From positions 62,001-126,000 of the forward strand of contig CAWFYK010000001.1 in NCBI GenBank assembly GCA_963820035.1: 64,000 nt of DNA. Reading direction: 5' to 3'. Below, in pieces: positions 51,121-60,293 of this stretch. Position 1 is the stretch's first letter, and each line of letters begins with the position of its first letter. The notes below the pieces were generated by a model. That model was not told the origin of the DNA. It searched no databases and saw only the letters and a list, made by a program, of their open reading frames with translations. The position numbers and the translations under genes were made by a program. Source of the DNA: JAWWPG01 sp963820035 (GTDB taxonomy: Bacteria; Actinomycetota; Actinomycetes; Propionibacteriales; Nocardioidaceae).

Positions 51121-52425
51121 ATGGCTGAGCCGACCACCGGCTCGACGCAGCAGGACGCCGACGTGATCGTCGTCGGGGCCGGCCCCGGCGGGTCGACCGC
51201 GGCGAGCTATCTCGCGCAGGCGGGCGTCGACGTCCTGGTGCTCGAGAAGTCGGCGTTTCCCCGCGAGAAGGTCTGCGGCGACGGGCTCACCCCGCGAGCT
51301 GTTCGCCAGTTGCTGCGCATGGGTATCGACCTCGACGAGGCAGGCTGGATCCGCAACCAGGGCCTGCGCATCGTCGGTGGGGGGCATCGGCTCGAGATCC
51401 CGTGGCCCGACCTGGCGGAGTACCCGGCCTTCGGACTGGTCCGCACCAGGCTGGACTTCGACGCGATCCTCGCCGAGCACGCCACCAAGTTCGGCGCTCG
51501 GCTGATGGAGCGCACCGCGGTCACCGGGCCGATCCTCGACGAGGCCACCGGGCGCATCCTCGGGGTGACCGCCAAGCCCGTCGACGACGTCGGCCGCAAG
51601 ACCGGTGACGAGCTGATGTTGCGGGCACCGGTCGTGATCGCGGCCGACGGCAACTCGAGCCGGCTCGGGCTGGCCATGGGCCTTCCCAAGCGCGACAACC
51701 GCCCGCTCGGGGTCGCCGTGCGCACCTACTACACGAGCCCTCGCCACGACGACGACTGGCTGGAGTCCTGGCTCGAGCTCTGGGACGGAGAGCCGGGCGT
51801 CGGCAACCTGCTGCCGGGCTACGGCTGGATCTTCGGGGTCGGCGACGGCACCGTCAACGTCGGGCTGGGCATCCTCAACACGTCGTCGGCGTTTCAGCAC
51901 GTCGACTACAAGGACCTGCTGGGACGCTGGCTCGACCACACCCCCGAGGAGTGGGGGTTCCGGGAGCAGAACCGGACCCAGCCGATCCGCGGCTCAGCGC
52001 TCCCGATGGGGTTCAACCGCAAGCCGCACTACGCCAACGGCATGCTGCTGGTGGGTGACTCCGGGGGGATGGTCAACCCGTTCAACGGCGAAGGCATCGC
52101 CTACGCGATGGAGTCGGGCGAGATGGCGGCGGAGGTCGTCACCCAGGCGCTCAGCCGGCGTAGGGCGGACGACCGCGAGCGCGAGCTCGACGGCTATGTC
52201 GACGCTCTCGATGCCCGCTACGGCGGCTACTACACGCTCGGCCGGCTGTTCGTCGGAGCCATCGGCCACCCCGAGGTGATGCGGCTCGCCACCCGCTACG
52301 GGCTGCCGCGCCCCACCTTGATGCGGTTCACCTTGAAGCTGCTGGCCAACCTCACCGACCCCCGGCACGGCGACGCCATGGACAGGCTGATCAACGGCCT
52401 GTCGAAGGTCGCTCCGGCGGCATGA
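51121..52425 (+). CDS. Geranylgeranyl reductase family protein (menaquinone reductase MenJ-like)
   Basis: 434 residues from ATG with GAGAAGGGG upstream. FAD-dependent saturase: N-terminal dinucleotide motif VIVVGAGPGGSTAASYLAQA, VLVLEKSAFPREKVCGDGLT (the family's C-G-D-G loop), VIAADGNSSRLG, and the second FAD motif LLVGDSGGMVNPFNGEGIAYA. Mycobacterial MenJ saturates one menaquinone isoprene unit, and a relative in front of nuoA would fit that role; substrate is inferred. Separated from nuoA by 66 bp, same strand. Confidence 0.9.
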   Translation: MAEPTTGSTQQDADVIVVGAGPGGSTAASYLAQAGVDVLVLEKSAFPREKVCGDGLTPRAVRQLLRMGIDLDEAGWIRNQGLRIVGGGHRLEIPWPDLAEYPAFGLVRTRLDFDAILAEHATKFGARLMERTAVTGPILDEATGRILGVTAKPVDDVGRKTGDELMLRAPVVIAADGNSSRLGLAMGLPKRDNRPLGVAVRTYYTSPRHDDDWLESWLELWDGEPGVGNLLPGYGWIFGVGDGTVNVGLGILNTSSAFQHVDYKDLLGRWLDHTPEEWGFREQNRTQPIRGSALPMGFNRKPHYANGMLLVGDSGGMVNPFNGEGIAYAMESGEMAAEVVTQALSRRRADDRERELDGYVDALDARYGGYYTLGRLFVGAIGHPEVMRLATRYGLPRPTLMRFTLKLLANLTDPRHGDAMDRLINGLSKVAPAA

Positions 52426-52491
52426 GAGGACGACACTAGGATGTCGAACCGTGGTAGTCACCATGCGTGCGCGTGAGAGGAGCCGGGCGGC

Positions 52492-52851
52492 GTGAACCCC
52501 TACATTCCGATCCTCGGCCTCGGCCTGCTGGCCGCGGTCTTCGCGGTGGGGTCGGTCGCCGCGAGCTCGATGCTCGGGCCGAAGCGATACAACCGGGCCA
52601 AGCTCGACTCCTACGAGTGCGGCATCCAGCCGACTCCGCAGCCCGTCGGTGGCGGCAAGTTCCCGGTCAAGTACTACATCACGGCCATGCTGTTCATCGT
52701 CTTCGACATCGAGATCATCTTCCTGTTCCCGTGGGCGGTCTACTTCGACAGCCTGAAGCTGTTCGGTCTGGTCGAGATGGTCCTGTTCATCGCCACCGTC
52801 TTCGTCGCGTTCGCCTATGTCTGGCGTCGCGGCGGGCTCGAGTGGGACTAG
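52492..52851 (+). CDS. nuoA: NADH-quinone oxidoreductase subunit A
   Basis: 119 residues from GTG with GAGAGGAG upstream. Membrane subunit with three helices: IPILGLGLLAAVFAVGSVAA, YYITAMLFIVFDIEIIFLFP and MVLFIATVFVAFAYVW. The conserved loop KLDSYECGIQPTPQPVGGGKF holds the Cys that moves during the active/deactive change. First subunit of the operon, about 80 bp before nuoB. Confidence 0.96.
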   Translation: MNPYIPILGLGLLAAVFAVGSVAASSMLGPKRYNRAKLDSYECGIQPTPQPVGGGKFPVKYYITAMLFIVFDIEIIFLFPWAVYFDSLKLFGLVEMVLFIATVFVAFAYVWRRGGLEWD

Positions 52852-52930
52852 CCGGCACCACCAGGCCCTACCGCACCACCAGCCGGACCACCGGGCGCAG
52901 GCCGACAGGCCGAGAGCGAGAGGAGACACC

Positions 52931-53485
52931 ATGGGGTTGGAGGACAAGCTTCCCTCCGGCGTGCTGCTGAGCACCGTCGAGGGGCTGGCGGGCTACTTCC
53001 GCAAGGCGTCGCTGTGGCCGGCGACGTTCGGGCTGGCGTGCTGCGCGATCGAGATGATGACGTCGGGCGGTCCGCGCTACGACCTTGCGCGCTTCGGCAT
53101 GGAGGTGTTCCGGCCGTCGCCCCGCCAGGCCGACCTGATGATCGTCGCCGGCCGGGTGAGCCAGAAGATGGCTCCCGTTCTTCGACAGATCTACGACCAG
53201 ATGGCCAACCCCAAGTGGGTGCTGTCGATGGGTGTCTGTGCCAGCAGCGGCGGGATGTTCAACAACTACGCGATCGTGCAGGGCGTCGACCACGTCGTAC
53301 CCGTCGACATGTACCTCCCCGGCTGCCCGCCCCGCCCGGAGATGCTGATCGACGCGATCCTCAAGCTGCACGACGACATCCAGCACGGCACCCTCGGTGC
53401 CCACCGCAAGGCCGAGATCGCCGCCAACGAGCAGGAGGCGCTCGACACGCCGCCGACATCCGAGATGACGGGTCTGCTGCGATGA
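52931..53485 (+). CDS. nuoB: NADH-quinone oxidoreductase subunit B
   Basis: 184 residues from ATG with AGGAGA upstream. It carries the N2 [4Fe-4S] cluster: tandem Cys in FGLACCAIEMM, the third in MGVCASSGGMFNN and the fourth in YLPGCPPRPEMLIDAIL. The last cluster on the path to the quinone. The C-terminal tail is longer than in E. coli. The stop overlaps the nuoC start (ATGA). Confidence 0.97.
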   Translation: MGLEDKLPSGVLLSTVEGLAGYFRKASLWPATFGLACCAIEMMTSGGPRYDLARFGMEVFRPSPRQADLMIVAGRVSQKMAPVLRQIYDQMANPKWVLSMGVCASSGGMFNNYAIVQGVDHVVPVDMYLPGCPPRPEMLIDAILKLHDDIQHGTLGAHRKAEIAANEQEALDTPPTSEMTGLLR

Positions 53486-54351
53486 CGGACGAGACTCGAT
53501 CCGGGCCGCCCGAGGAGCCCGCCGCGGTCCCCAGCACGGGTACGACGCCCCACGACGAGAGCAAGCAGGGCGTTGCGGACCTGCCCGTCCACAAGACGCC
53601 GGCCGGGCCTGCGGCCCGCACTGTCAGCGACGACCCCGGCGCGATCCCCGACCAGCAGGAGATCCTCGAGGTCGTCGACGTCCGGACCGGGATGTTCGGG
53701 GTCACGGGATCCCCGGACACGTCGGGCTACGGCGGTCTGGTGCGGCCGGTCACCATCCCGGGTGCGACACCTCGTCCCTACGGCGGCTGGTTCGACGCCG
53801 TGGCCGACCGGCTCGAGGAGGCGACCGCCGCCGGCACGGATCTGCAGGAGAGCTCCGACGGCTCCCGGGCCGCCGCCGACCCGCTCATGCGCGTGGTGGT
53901 GCACCGAGGCGAGGTCACCTTCCATGTCCACCGGACCCACCTCCTCACCGTGATGCAAACGCTCCGCGACGACCCCGACCTCAGGTTCGAGTTCTGCAGC
54001 GGGGTGAGCGGCGTGCACTTCCCGCATGAGACCGGCGCCGAGCTGCACGCGGTCTACCACCTGCTGTCGATGACGCACAACCGGCGGATCCGGGTCGAGG
54101 TGACCTGCCCTGACGACGACCCGCACATCCCGTCGGTGGTCAGCGTCTACCCGACGAACGACTGGCACGAGCGCGAGACCTTCGATTTCTTCGGCATCAT
54201 CTTCGACGGCCACCCGGCATTGACTCGGATCCAGATGCCCGACGACTGGCGGGGCCACCCGCAGCGCAAGGACTACCCTCTCGGCGGCGTTCCCGTCGAG
54301 TACAAGGGAGCCACCATCCCACCTCCCGACGACCGAAGGGCCTACAACTGA
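53482..54351 (+). CDS. nuoC: NADH-quinone oxidoreductase subunit C
   Basis: 289 residues from ATG. The 30-kDa domain is in the second half: FEFCSGVSGVHFPHETG, HAVYHLLSMTHNRRIRVEV, VVSVYPTNDWHERETFDFFG and the signature RIQMPDDWRGHPQRKDYPLG. The first ~120 residues are rich in Pro/Asp/Thr and not conserved, as in other actinobacterial NuoC. It is separate from NuoD, unlike the CD fusion of E. coli. TGATG links it to nuoD. Confidence 0.95.
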   Translation: MTDETRSGPPEEPAAVPSTGTTPHDESKQGVADLPVHKTPAGPAARTVSDDPGAIPDQQEILEVVDVRTGMFGVTGSPDTSGYGGLVRPVTIPGATPRPYGGWFDAVADRLEEATAAGTDLQESSDGSRAAADPLMRVVVHRGEVTFHVHRTHLLTVMQTLRDDPDLRFEFCSGVSGVHFPHETGAELHAVYHLLSMTHNRRIRVEVTCPDDDPHIPSVVSVYPTNDWHERETFDFFGIIFDGHPALTRIQMPDDWRGHPQRKDYPLGGVPVEYKGATIPPPDDRRAYN

Positions 54352-55706
54352 TGCCCGAGACCTCCCACGCCATCGCCCAGGATCCCTACGCGGTCGGCAG
54401 CAGCGAAGGGTCCGGTCGCTACGTCACCGTCACCGGCCAGGACTGGGACTCCGTGGTGGCCGATGTCGACAGCGACGCCGAGCAGCACATGGTGGTCAAC
54501 ATGGGCCCCCAACACCCGTCGACCCACGGTGTGCTGCGGCTGATCCTCGAGCTCGACGGCGAGACGGTGACCGAGTGCCGCTGCGGCATCGGCTACCTGC
54601 ACACCGGCATCGAGAAGAACATGGAGTACCGCAGCTGGGTGCAGGGCGTCACGTTCTGCACCCGGATGGACTACCTGTCGCCGTTCTACAACGAGGCGGC
54701 CTACTGCATGGGCGTCGAGCGGCTGCTCGACATCGAGGACCAGATCCCTGAGAAGGCGCGGCTGATGCGCATCCTGCTCATGGAGATCAACCGGATCTCG
54801 TCGCACCTGGTCGCGATCGCCACCGGCGGCATGGAGATCGGTGCCCTCACCGTCATGACGATCGGCTTCCGGGAGCGGGAGCTCTGCCTCGACTTGTTCG
54901 AGCTGATCACCGGGCTGCGCATGAACCACGCGTTCATCCGGCCCGGCGGCGTCGCCCAGGACCTGCCGCCGGGTGCCCTCGAGCAGATCCACGAGTTCAC
55001 CGGGCTGATGCGCAAGCGGCTCCCGGAGTACGCCGACCTGTGCAACGCCAACCCGATCTTCAAGGCCAGGCTGGTCGACGTGGGCTACCTCGACCTCGCC
55101 GGGTGTCTCGCCCTCGGTGCCAGCGGGCCGGTACTCCGGGCCACCGGCTACGACTGGGACCTGCGACGCAAGCAGCCCTACTGGGGCTACGACGAGTTCG
55201 ACTTCGACGTCGTCACGTGGGACACCTGTGACGCCTACGGCAGGTTCCGGATCCGCCTCGAGGAGATGTGGCAGTCGCTGCGGATCGTCGAGCAGGCCGC
55301 GGCCCGGCTGCAGGAGCTCGAAGGCGCACCGGTGATGATCGGCGACAAGAAGATCGCCTGGCCGAGCCAGCTCGCCGTCGGCTCCGACGGCATGGGCAAC
55401 TCACTCGACCACATCCGCCACATCATGGGTGAGTCGATGGAGGCGCTGATCCACCACTTCAAGATCGTCACGGAGGGATTCCGGGTCCCGGCCGGGCAGG
55501 CCTACGGCGTCGTGGAGTCCCCGCGCGGCGAGCTCGCCTGTCACCTGGTCTCCGACGGCGGCACCCGGCCCTATCGGGCCCACTTCCGCGATCCGTCGTT
55601 CGTCAACCTCCAGTCGGCTCCCGCGATGAGCGAGGGCGGCCTGCTCGCCGACGTGATCGTCGCCGTCGCCAGCATCGACCCGGTCATGGGCGGGGTCGAC
55701 CGATGA
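54351..55706 (+). CDS. nuoD: NADH-quinone oxidoreductase subunit D
   Basis: 451 residues from ATG. 49-kDa subunit that forms the quinone site with NuoB. Visible: MGPQHPSTHGVLRLILELDG, GYLHTGIEKNMEYR, MDYLSPFYNEAAYCMGVERL, and FRVPAGQAYGVVESPRGELA near the C-terminus. The His in STHG and the Tyr in MDYLSPF are the known quinone-site positions. The stop overlaps the nuoE start. Confidence 0.97.
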   Translation: MPETSHAIAQDPYAVGSSEGSGRYVTVTGQDWDSVVADVDSDAEQHMVVNMGPQHPSTHGVLRLILELDGETVTECRCGIGYLHTGIEKNMEYRSWVQGVTFCTRMDYLSPFYNEAAYCMGVERLLDIEDQIPEKARLMRILLMEINRISSHLVAIATGGMEIGALTVMTIGFRERELCLDLFELITGLRMNHAFIRPGGVAQDLPPGALEQIHEFTGLMRKRLPEYADLCNANPIFKARLVDVGYLDLAGCLALGASGPVLRATGYDWDLRRKQPYWGYDEFDFDVVTWDTCDAYGRFRIRLEEMWQSLRIVEQAAARLQELEGAPVMIGDKKIAWPSQLAVGSDGMGNSLDHIRHIMGESMEALIHHFKIVTEGFRVPAGQAYGVVESPRGELACHLVSDGGTRPYRAHFRDPSFVNLQSAPAMSEGGLLADVIVAVASIDPVMGGVDR

Positions 55707-56569
55707 CGACGGACGAGATCCCGAACCAGCTCGGCTGGTCGGGCGGTGCGCCGCTGTCCGACGTCACCTACGCCGAGCTGCGCGAGGTAGCGGCGCGCTA
55801 CCCGGAGTCGCGCTCGGCGCTGTTGCCGATGCTGCACCTCGTGCAGAGCAGCGAGGGTTTCGTCACCTCCGCCGGCATCGAGGCGTGTGCCGAGATCCTC
55901 CACCTGACCGCAGCGGAGGTATCCGCCGTCGCGACGTTCTACACGATGTACAAGCGGCGCCCGGTCGGCGACTACCACGTCGGCGTCTGCACCAACACCC
56001 TGTGCGCCGTGATGGGCGGCGACGTGATCTTCGAGCGGCTCAAGGACCACCTCGACGTCGGTAACGATGAGACGACCGAGGACGGCAGGATCAGCCTCGA
56101 GCACATCGAGTGCAACGCGGCCTGCGACTACGCACCCGTCGTGATGGTCAACTGGGAGTTCTTCGACAACCAGACGCCGCAGTCGGCCACCGACCTCGTC
56201 GACGAGCTGCGGAGCGGTCGCGAGGTCACGGCCAGCCGGGGGGCGCGCGTGTGCACGTGGCGCCAGGCCGAGCGGGTGCTGGCCGGCTTCCCGGACGACC
56301 GCGCTGACGAGGGCCCGGTCGCCGGCCCGGCCACGCTGGTCGGCCTCGAGCTGGCTCGGCGCAACGGCTGGCAGGCGCCCGCCTCGCCCGGCTCCGACCG
56401 CGCCGCCGGCGATGGCGATGGGGCCGGTCGCACCAGCCCGATGCGGGCGGCCGAGGATTCGGAGACCCAGCGGGCGGAGTCCGAGACGGTGGTCGACCAG
56501 GACACGTCAGCCGGAGGCGCTCCCTCCCAAGAACGCACCACCGAGGCGAAGGACGATCCCACGCGATGA
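55703..56569 (+). CDS. nuoE: NADH-quinone oxidoreductase subunit E
   Basis: 288 residues from ATG. Thioredoxin-like 24-kDa subunit with the N1a [2Fe-2S] site: C-x4-C in VCTNTLCAVMGG and C-x3-C in IECNAACDYAPVV. The family domain ends near residue 190; a further ~95-residue Ala/Asp/Glu/Arg-rich tail (after ARRNGWQAPASPGSDRAAGD) appears disordered. The stop overlaps the nuoF start. Confidence 0.95.
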   Translation: MTTDEIPNQLGWSGGAPLSDVTYAELREVAARYPESRSALLPMLHLVQSSEGFVTSAGIEACAEILHLTAAEVSAVATFYTMYKRRPVGDYHVGVCTNTLCAVMGGDVIFERLKDHLDVGNDETTEDGRISLEHIECNAACDYAPVVMVNWEFFDNQTPQSATDLVDELRSGREVTASRGARVCTWRQAERVLAGFPDDRADEGPVAGPATLVGLELARRNGWQAPASPGSDRAAGDGDGAGRTSPMRAAEDSETQRAESETVVDQDTSAGGAPSQERTTEAKDDPTR

Positions 56570-57876
56570 CCGACATGCTCACCCCGGTGCTGTCCGACAA
56601 CTGGGACCAGGACCGTGCCTGGACGATCGCGGCCTACGAGCAGCGCGGTGGATATCGCGGGCTCCGCAAGGCGCTGGAGCAGGACCAGGACGAGATCATC
56701 CAGCAGGTCAAGGACTCCGGCCTTCGCGGCCGTGGCGGCGCGGGCTTCCCGACCGGCATGAAGTGGAGCTTCATCCCGCAGGGCAGCCCGAAGCCGCACT
56801 ACCTCGTCGTCAACGCCGACGAGTCCGAGCCGGGCACCTGCAAGGACGTGCCCATGATGATGGCGAGCCCGCACACGCTCGTCGAGGGCGTCATCATCTC
56901 CGCCTACGCGATCCGCTGTCACGTCGCGTTCATCTACTGCCGCGGCGAGGTTCTGCACGTCGTACGACGCCTGCAGCGTGCGGTGCAGGAGGCCTACCTG
57001 GCCGGACACCTCGGCAAGGACATCCACGGGTCCGGCTTCGACCTCGAGCTCATCGTGCACGCCGGCGCCGGTGCCTATATCTGCGGCGAGGAGACCGCGC
57101 TTCTCGACTCGCTCGAGGGCCGACGCGGCCAGCCGCGGCTGCGGCCGCCGTTCCCTGCGATCGCCGGGCTCTATGCGTGCCCGACCGTCATCAACAACGT
57201 CGAGACGATCGCGTCCGTGCCGTCGATCATCGACAACGGCGCTGACTGGTTCTCCGGCATGGGCACCGAGAAGAGCAAGGGCGTCGGGTTCTTCTCATTG
57301 TCCGGACACGTCGAGCGTCCCGGCCAGTACGAGGCGCCGCTCGGCATCACGCTGCGTGAGCTGCTCGACCTCGCCGGCGGGGTGCGCGCCGGCCACCAGC
57401 TGAAGTTCTGGACACCGGGCGGCTCGTCGACGCCGATCCTCACCGACCAGCATCTCGACGTCCCTCTCGACTTCGAGTCCGTCGGTGCGGCAGGCTCGAT
57501 GCTCGGCACCCGGGCGTTGCAGATCTTCGACGACACGACCTGCGTCGTACGCGCTGCCCTGCGCTGGACCGAGTTCTACAAGCATGAGTCGTGCGGCAAG
57601 TGCACTCCGTGTCGGGAAGGCACCTGGTGGCTCGTGCAGGTGCTCGAGCGGCTCGAGAACGGTGTCGGCACCGAGTCCGACCTCGACCTGCTGCTCGACC
57701 AGTGCGACAACATCCTCGGCCGCGCCTTCTGTGCGCTGGGTGACGGCGCCGCCGCACCTATCCAGTCGACGCTCGAGTTCTTCCGCGACGAGTACGTCGC
57801 CCATCTCACCGGTCACGGCTGCCCCTTCGACCGGGAGGCCTCCACCTTGTTCACCACGGCGGGAGCCCCGGCATGA
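56566..57876 (+). CDS. nuoF: NADH-quinone oxidoreductase subunit F
   Basis: 436 residues from ATG. 51-kDa subunit with NADH and FMN: SGLRGRGGAGFPTGMKWSF (NADH site), YLVVNADESEPGTCKD (FMN) and the N3 [4Fe-4S] motif ESCGKCTPCREGTWW plus a distant Cys in GRAFCALGDG. It oxidises NADH and passes electrons to NuoE and NuoG. The stop overlaps the nuoG start. Confidence 0.97.
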   Translation: MTDMLTPVLSDNWDQDRAWTIAAYEQRGGYRGLRKALEQDQDEIIQQVKDSGLRGRGGAGFPTGMKWSFIPQGSPKPHYLVVNADESEPGTCKDVPMMMASPHTLVEGVIISAYAIRCHVAFIYCRGEVLHVVRRLQRAVQEAYLAGHLGKDIHGSGFDLELIVHAGAGAYICGEETALLDSLEGRRGQPRLRPPFPAIAGLYACPTVINNVETIASVPSIIDNGADWFSGMGTEKSKGVGFFSLSGHVERPGQYEAPLGITLRELLDLAGGVRAGHQLKFWTPGGSSTPILTDQHLDVPLDFESVGAAGSMLGTRALQIFDDTTCVVRAALRWTEFYKHESCGKCTPCREGTWWLVQVLERLENGVGTESDLDLLLDQCDNILGRAFCALGDGAAAPIQSTLEFFRDEYVAHLTGHGCPFDREASTLFTTAGAPA

Positions 57877-60293
57877 CCACCCAGCAGGTCGTCAAGACCG
57901 TCACGCTGACCATCGACGACGTCGAGGTCACCGTGCCCGAAGGCACCCTCATCATCCGGGCGGCCGAGCAGGTCGGGGTGCAGATCCCGCGGTTCTGCGA
58001 CCACCCGCTGCTCGACCCGGTCGGCGCCTGCCGGCAGTGTCTCGTCGATGTGCCCGACGCGGGCAACGGCCGGGGGCTGCCGAAGCCGCAGGCGTCCTGC
58101 ACCATCCCGGTCGCGCAGGGCATGGTCGTGCGCACGCAGAAGACGTCGGAGGTCGCCGACAAGGCCCAGCAGGGAATCATGGAGTTCCTGCTGATCAACC
58201 ATCCGCTCGACTGCCCGGTCTGCGACAAGGGCGGTGAGTGTCCGCTGCAGAACCAGGCCATGACCAACGGCCGGGGCGAGTCGCGGTTCATGGAGGAGAA
58301 GCGGACCTACCGCAAGCCGATCAACATCTCGGCCCAGGTGCTGCTCGACCGTGAGCGGTGCGTGCTCTGCGCCCGCTGCACGCGGTTCAGCGAACAGATC
58401 GCCGGAGACCCGTTCATCGAGATGCTCGAACGGGGCGCGCTCCAGCAGGTCGGCATCTATGAGAAGGAGCCGTTCGAGTCCTACTTCTCCGGCAACACCA
58501 TCCAGATCTGCCCGGTCGGGGCGCTCACGTCGGCCGCCTACCGCTTCCGCTCCCGCCCGTTCGACCTGGTGTCCACGCCCTCGATCTGTGAGCACTGCGC
58601 CTCCGGCTGCGCGCTGCGCACCGACTACCGCCGCGGCAAGGTCATGCGCCGGCTGTCCGGCAACGACCCCGAGGTCAACGAGGAGTGGAACTGCGACAAG
58701 GGCCGGTTCGGCTTCATGTCGGCCCGCACCGGTGACCGGCTGACGAGCCCGCTCGTCCGGGATGAGCAGACCGGTGAGATGCGGCCCGCCTCCTGGCCCG
58801 AGGCGTTCGCCGTCGCCGCGCGTGGTCTCGCGGCCGCCGGCACGTCCGTGGGAGTGCTCGCGGGTGGTCGGCTGACTGCCGAGGACGCCTATGCCTACGG
58901 GAAGTTCGCCCGCGCGGTGATCGGCACCAACAACATCGACTTCAGGGCCCGTGGCCACTCCGACGAGGAAGCGGCATTCCTCGGCCAGCACATCGCCACT
59001 CGCCCCGGGCCGACGTACGCCGACCTCGAGCACGCCCGCGCCGTGGTGCTGGTCGGGTTCGAGCCGGAGGACGAGTCGCCGATCGTCTTCCTGCGGCTGC
59101 GCAAGGCCGTGAAGACCCACAGCGTGCGGGTCTACTCCATCGCGTCCCATTCGTCCCGGGGCCTGTCGAAGCTGGGCGGCCGGCTGCTCCGGACCACCCC
59201 CGGCGAGGAGGCTGCGGCGATCGAGGCCGTCGCCACCGACCCGGAGATCGCCCTCGACGGCGGTGGCGTCATCCTCGTCGGCGAGCGGATGGCCACCTCC
59301 CCCGGCGCCCTCGACGCGGTCGCCGTCCTCGCCGCGACCACTGGCGCGAAACTCGGCTGGGTGCCGAGGCGGGCAGGTGAGCGCGGTGCCCTGGAGGCGG
59401 GTGCGCTGCCCGGGCTGCTGCCCGGCGGTCGGCCGCTCGAGCAGGCCGACGCCCGGGTCGACCTGGTGGCCGCCTGGGGCGTCGAGGCCCTTCCTTCCGT
59501 GCCCGGGCTGAGCACGTCACAGATGCTCGGCGCCGCGCGTGCCGGCGACCTGCAGGCCCTGGTCGTCGCCGGTGTCGAGGTGGACGACCTCCCCGACCCC
59601 GAGCTGGCCCTGGCGGCACTCGACACGGTGGGCTTCCTGGTCAGCCTCGAGGTGCGGCAGTCGGCGGTCACCGACCGGGCCGACGTCGTGTTCCCGGTGG
59701 CCCCGGTGTCCGAGCGACCGGGCACGTTCGTCAACTGGGAAGGACGGCCCCGGCCGTTCGAGACGGTCATCTCCTCGATGGCGCTCACCGACGTCCGGGT
59801 GCTGTCCGGGATCGCGGATGAGCTCGATCGTCCGCTGGGCTTCTCCACGGTCGAGGCCGCGCATCGCGACATGGTCGAGCTCGGCCCCTGGGACGGCGAG
59901 CGGTCATCCGCGTCCCGGGTGGTGACCGCTGCCGGCACCGATGCCGAGCCACAGGTGCCCCCGAACCAGGGCGTCCGCCCCCTCGTGCTCTCCACCTGGC
60001 GCACCCTCATCGACGGCAGCCGCGGCGTCGACGGCGACGAGGCGCTCCGGGCCACCGCCCGGCCCGCCGTCGCCGTGCTCTCCCCGGACACACTCGAGTC
60101 ACTCGGCGTCACGGACGGCGGTGCTGTTACGGTCACCACGGCGGCCGGCTTCGTCACCGTCCCGGCCGAGGCCGGCGACATCGACGACGACGTGGTCTGG
60201 CTGCCGGGCAACAGCGCCGGCACGAACCTGCGCAGGGATCTCGGAGTCGGCGCCGGCGACGTGGTGTGGGTCGAGGGAGGAGTCACGGGATGA
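57873..60293 (+). CDS. nuoG: NADH-quinone oxidoreductase subunit G
   Basis: 806 residues from ATG. 75-kDa subunit. The N-terminal 2Fe-2S part is IPRFCDHPLLDPVGACRQC, then HPLDCPVCDKGGECPLQ, CVLCARCTRF and CEHCASGCAL, carrying the iron-sulfur clusters N1b, N4, N5 and N7. A long molybdopterin-oxidoreductase-like domain without cofactor ligands follows (RPASWPEAFAVAARGLAAAG, VVLVGFEPEDESPIVFLRLR). The C-terminal part looks like a formate-dehydrogenase-type beta-barrel (VAVLSPDTLESLGVTDGGAV). Overlaps nuoH. Confidence 0.96.
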   Translation: MTTQQVVKTVTLTIDDVEVTVPEGTLIIRAAEQVGVQIPRFCDHPLLDPVGACRQCLVDVPDAGNGRGLPKPQASCTIPVAQGMVVRTQKTSEVADKAQQGIMEFLLINHPLDCPVCDKGGECPLQNQAMTNGRGESRFMEEKRTYRKPINISAQVLLDRERCVLCARCTRFSEQIAGDPFIEMLERGALQQVGIYEKEPFESYFSGNTIQICPVGALTSAAYRFRSRPFDLVSTPSICEHCASGCALRTDYRRGKVMRRLSGNDPEVNEEWNCDKGRFGFMSARTGDRLTSPLVRDEQTGEMRPASWPEAFAVAARGLAAAGTSVGVLAGGRLTAEDAYAYGKFARAVIGTNNIDFRARGHSDEEAAFLGQHIATRPGPTYADLEHARAVVLVGFEPEDESPIVFLRLRKAVKTHSVRVYSIASHSSRGLSKLGGRLLRTTPGEEAAAIEAVATDPEIALDGGGVILVGERMATSPGALDAVAVLAATTGAKLGWVPRRAGERGALEAGALPGLLPGGRPLEQADARVDLVAAWGVEALPSVPGLSTSQMLGAARAGDLQALVVAGVEVDDLPDPELALAALDTVGFLVSLEVRQSAVTDRADVVFPVAPVSERPGTFVNWEGRPRPFETVISSMALTDVRVLSGIADELDRPLGFSTVEAAHRDMVELGPWDGERSSASRVVTAAGTDAEPQVPPNQGVRPLVLSTWRTLIDGSRGVDGDEALRATARPAVAVLSPDTLESLGVTDGGAVTVTTAAGFVTVPAEAGDIDDDVVWLPGNSAGTNLRRDLGVGAGDVVWVEGGVTG

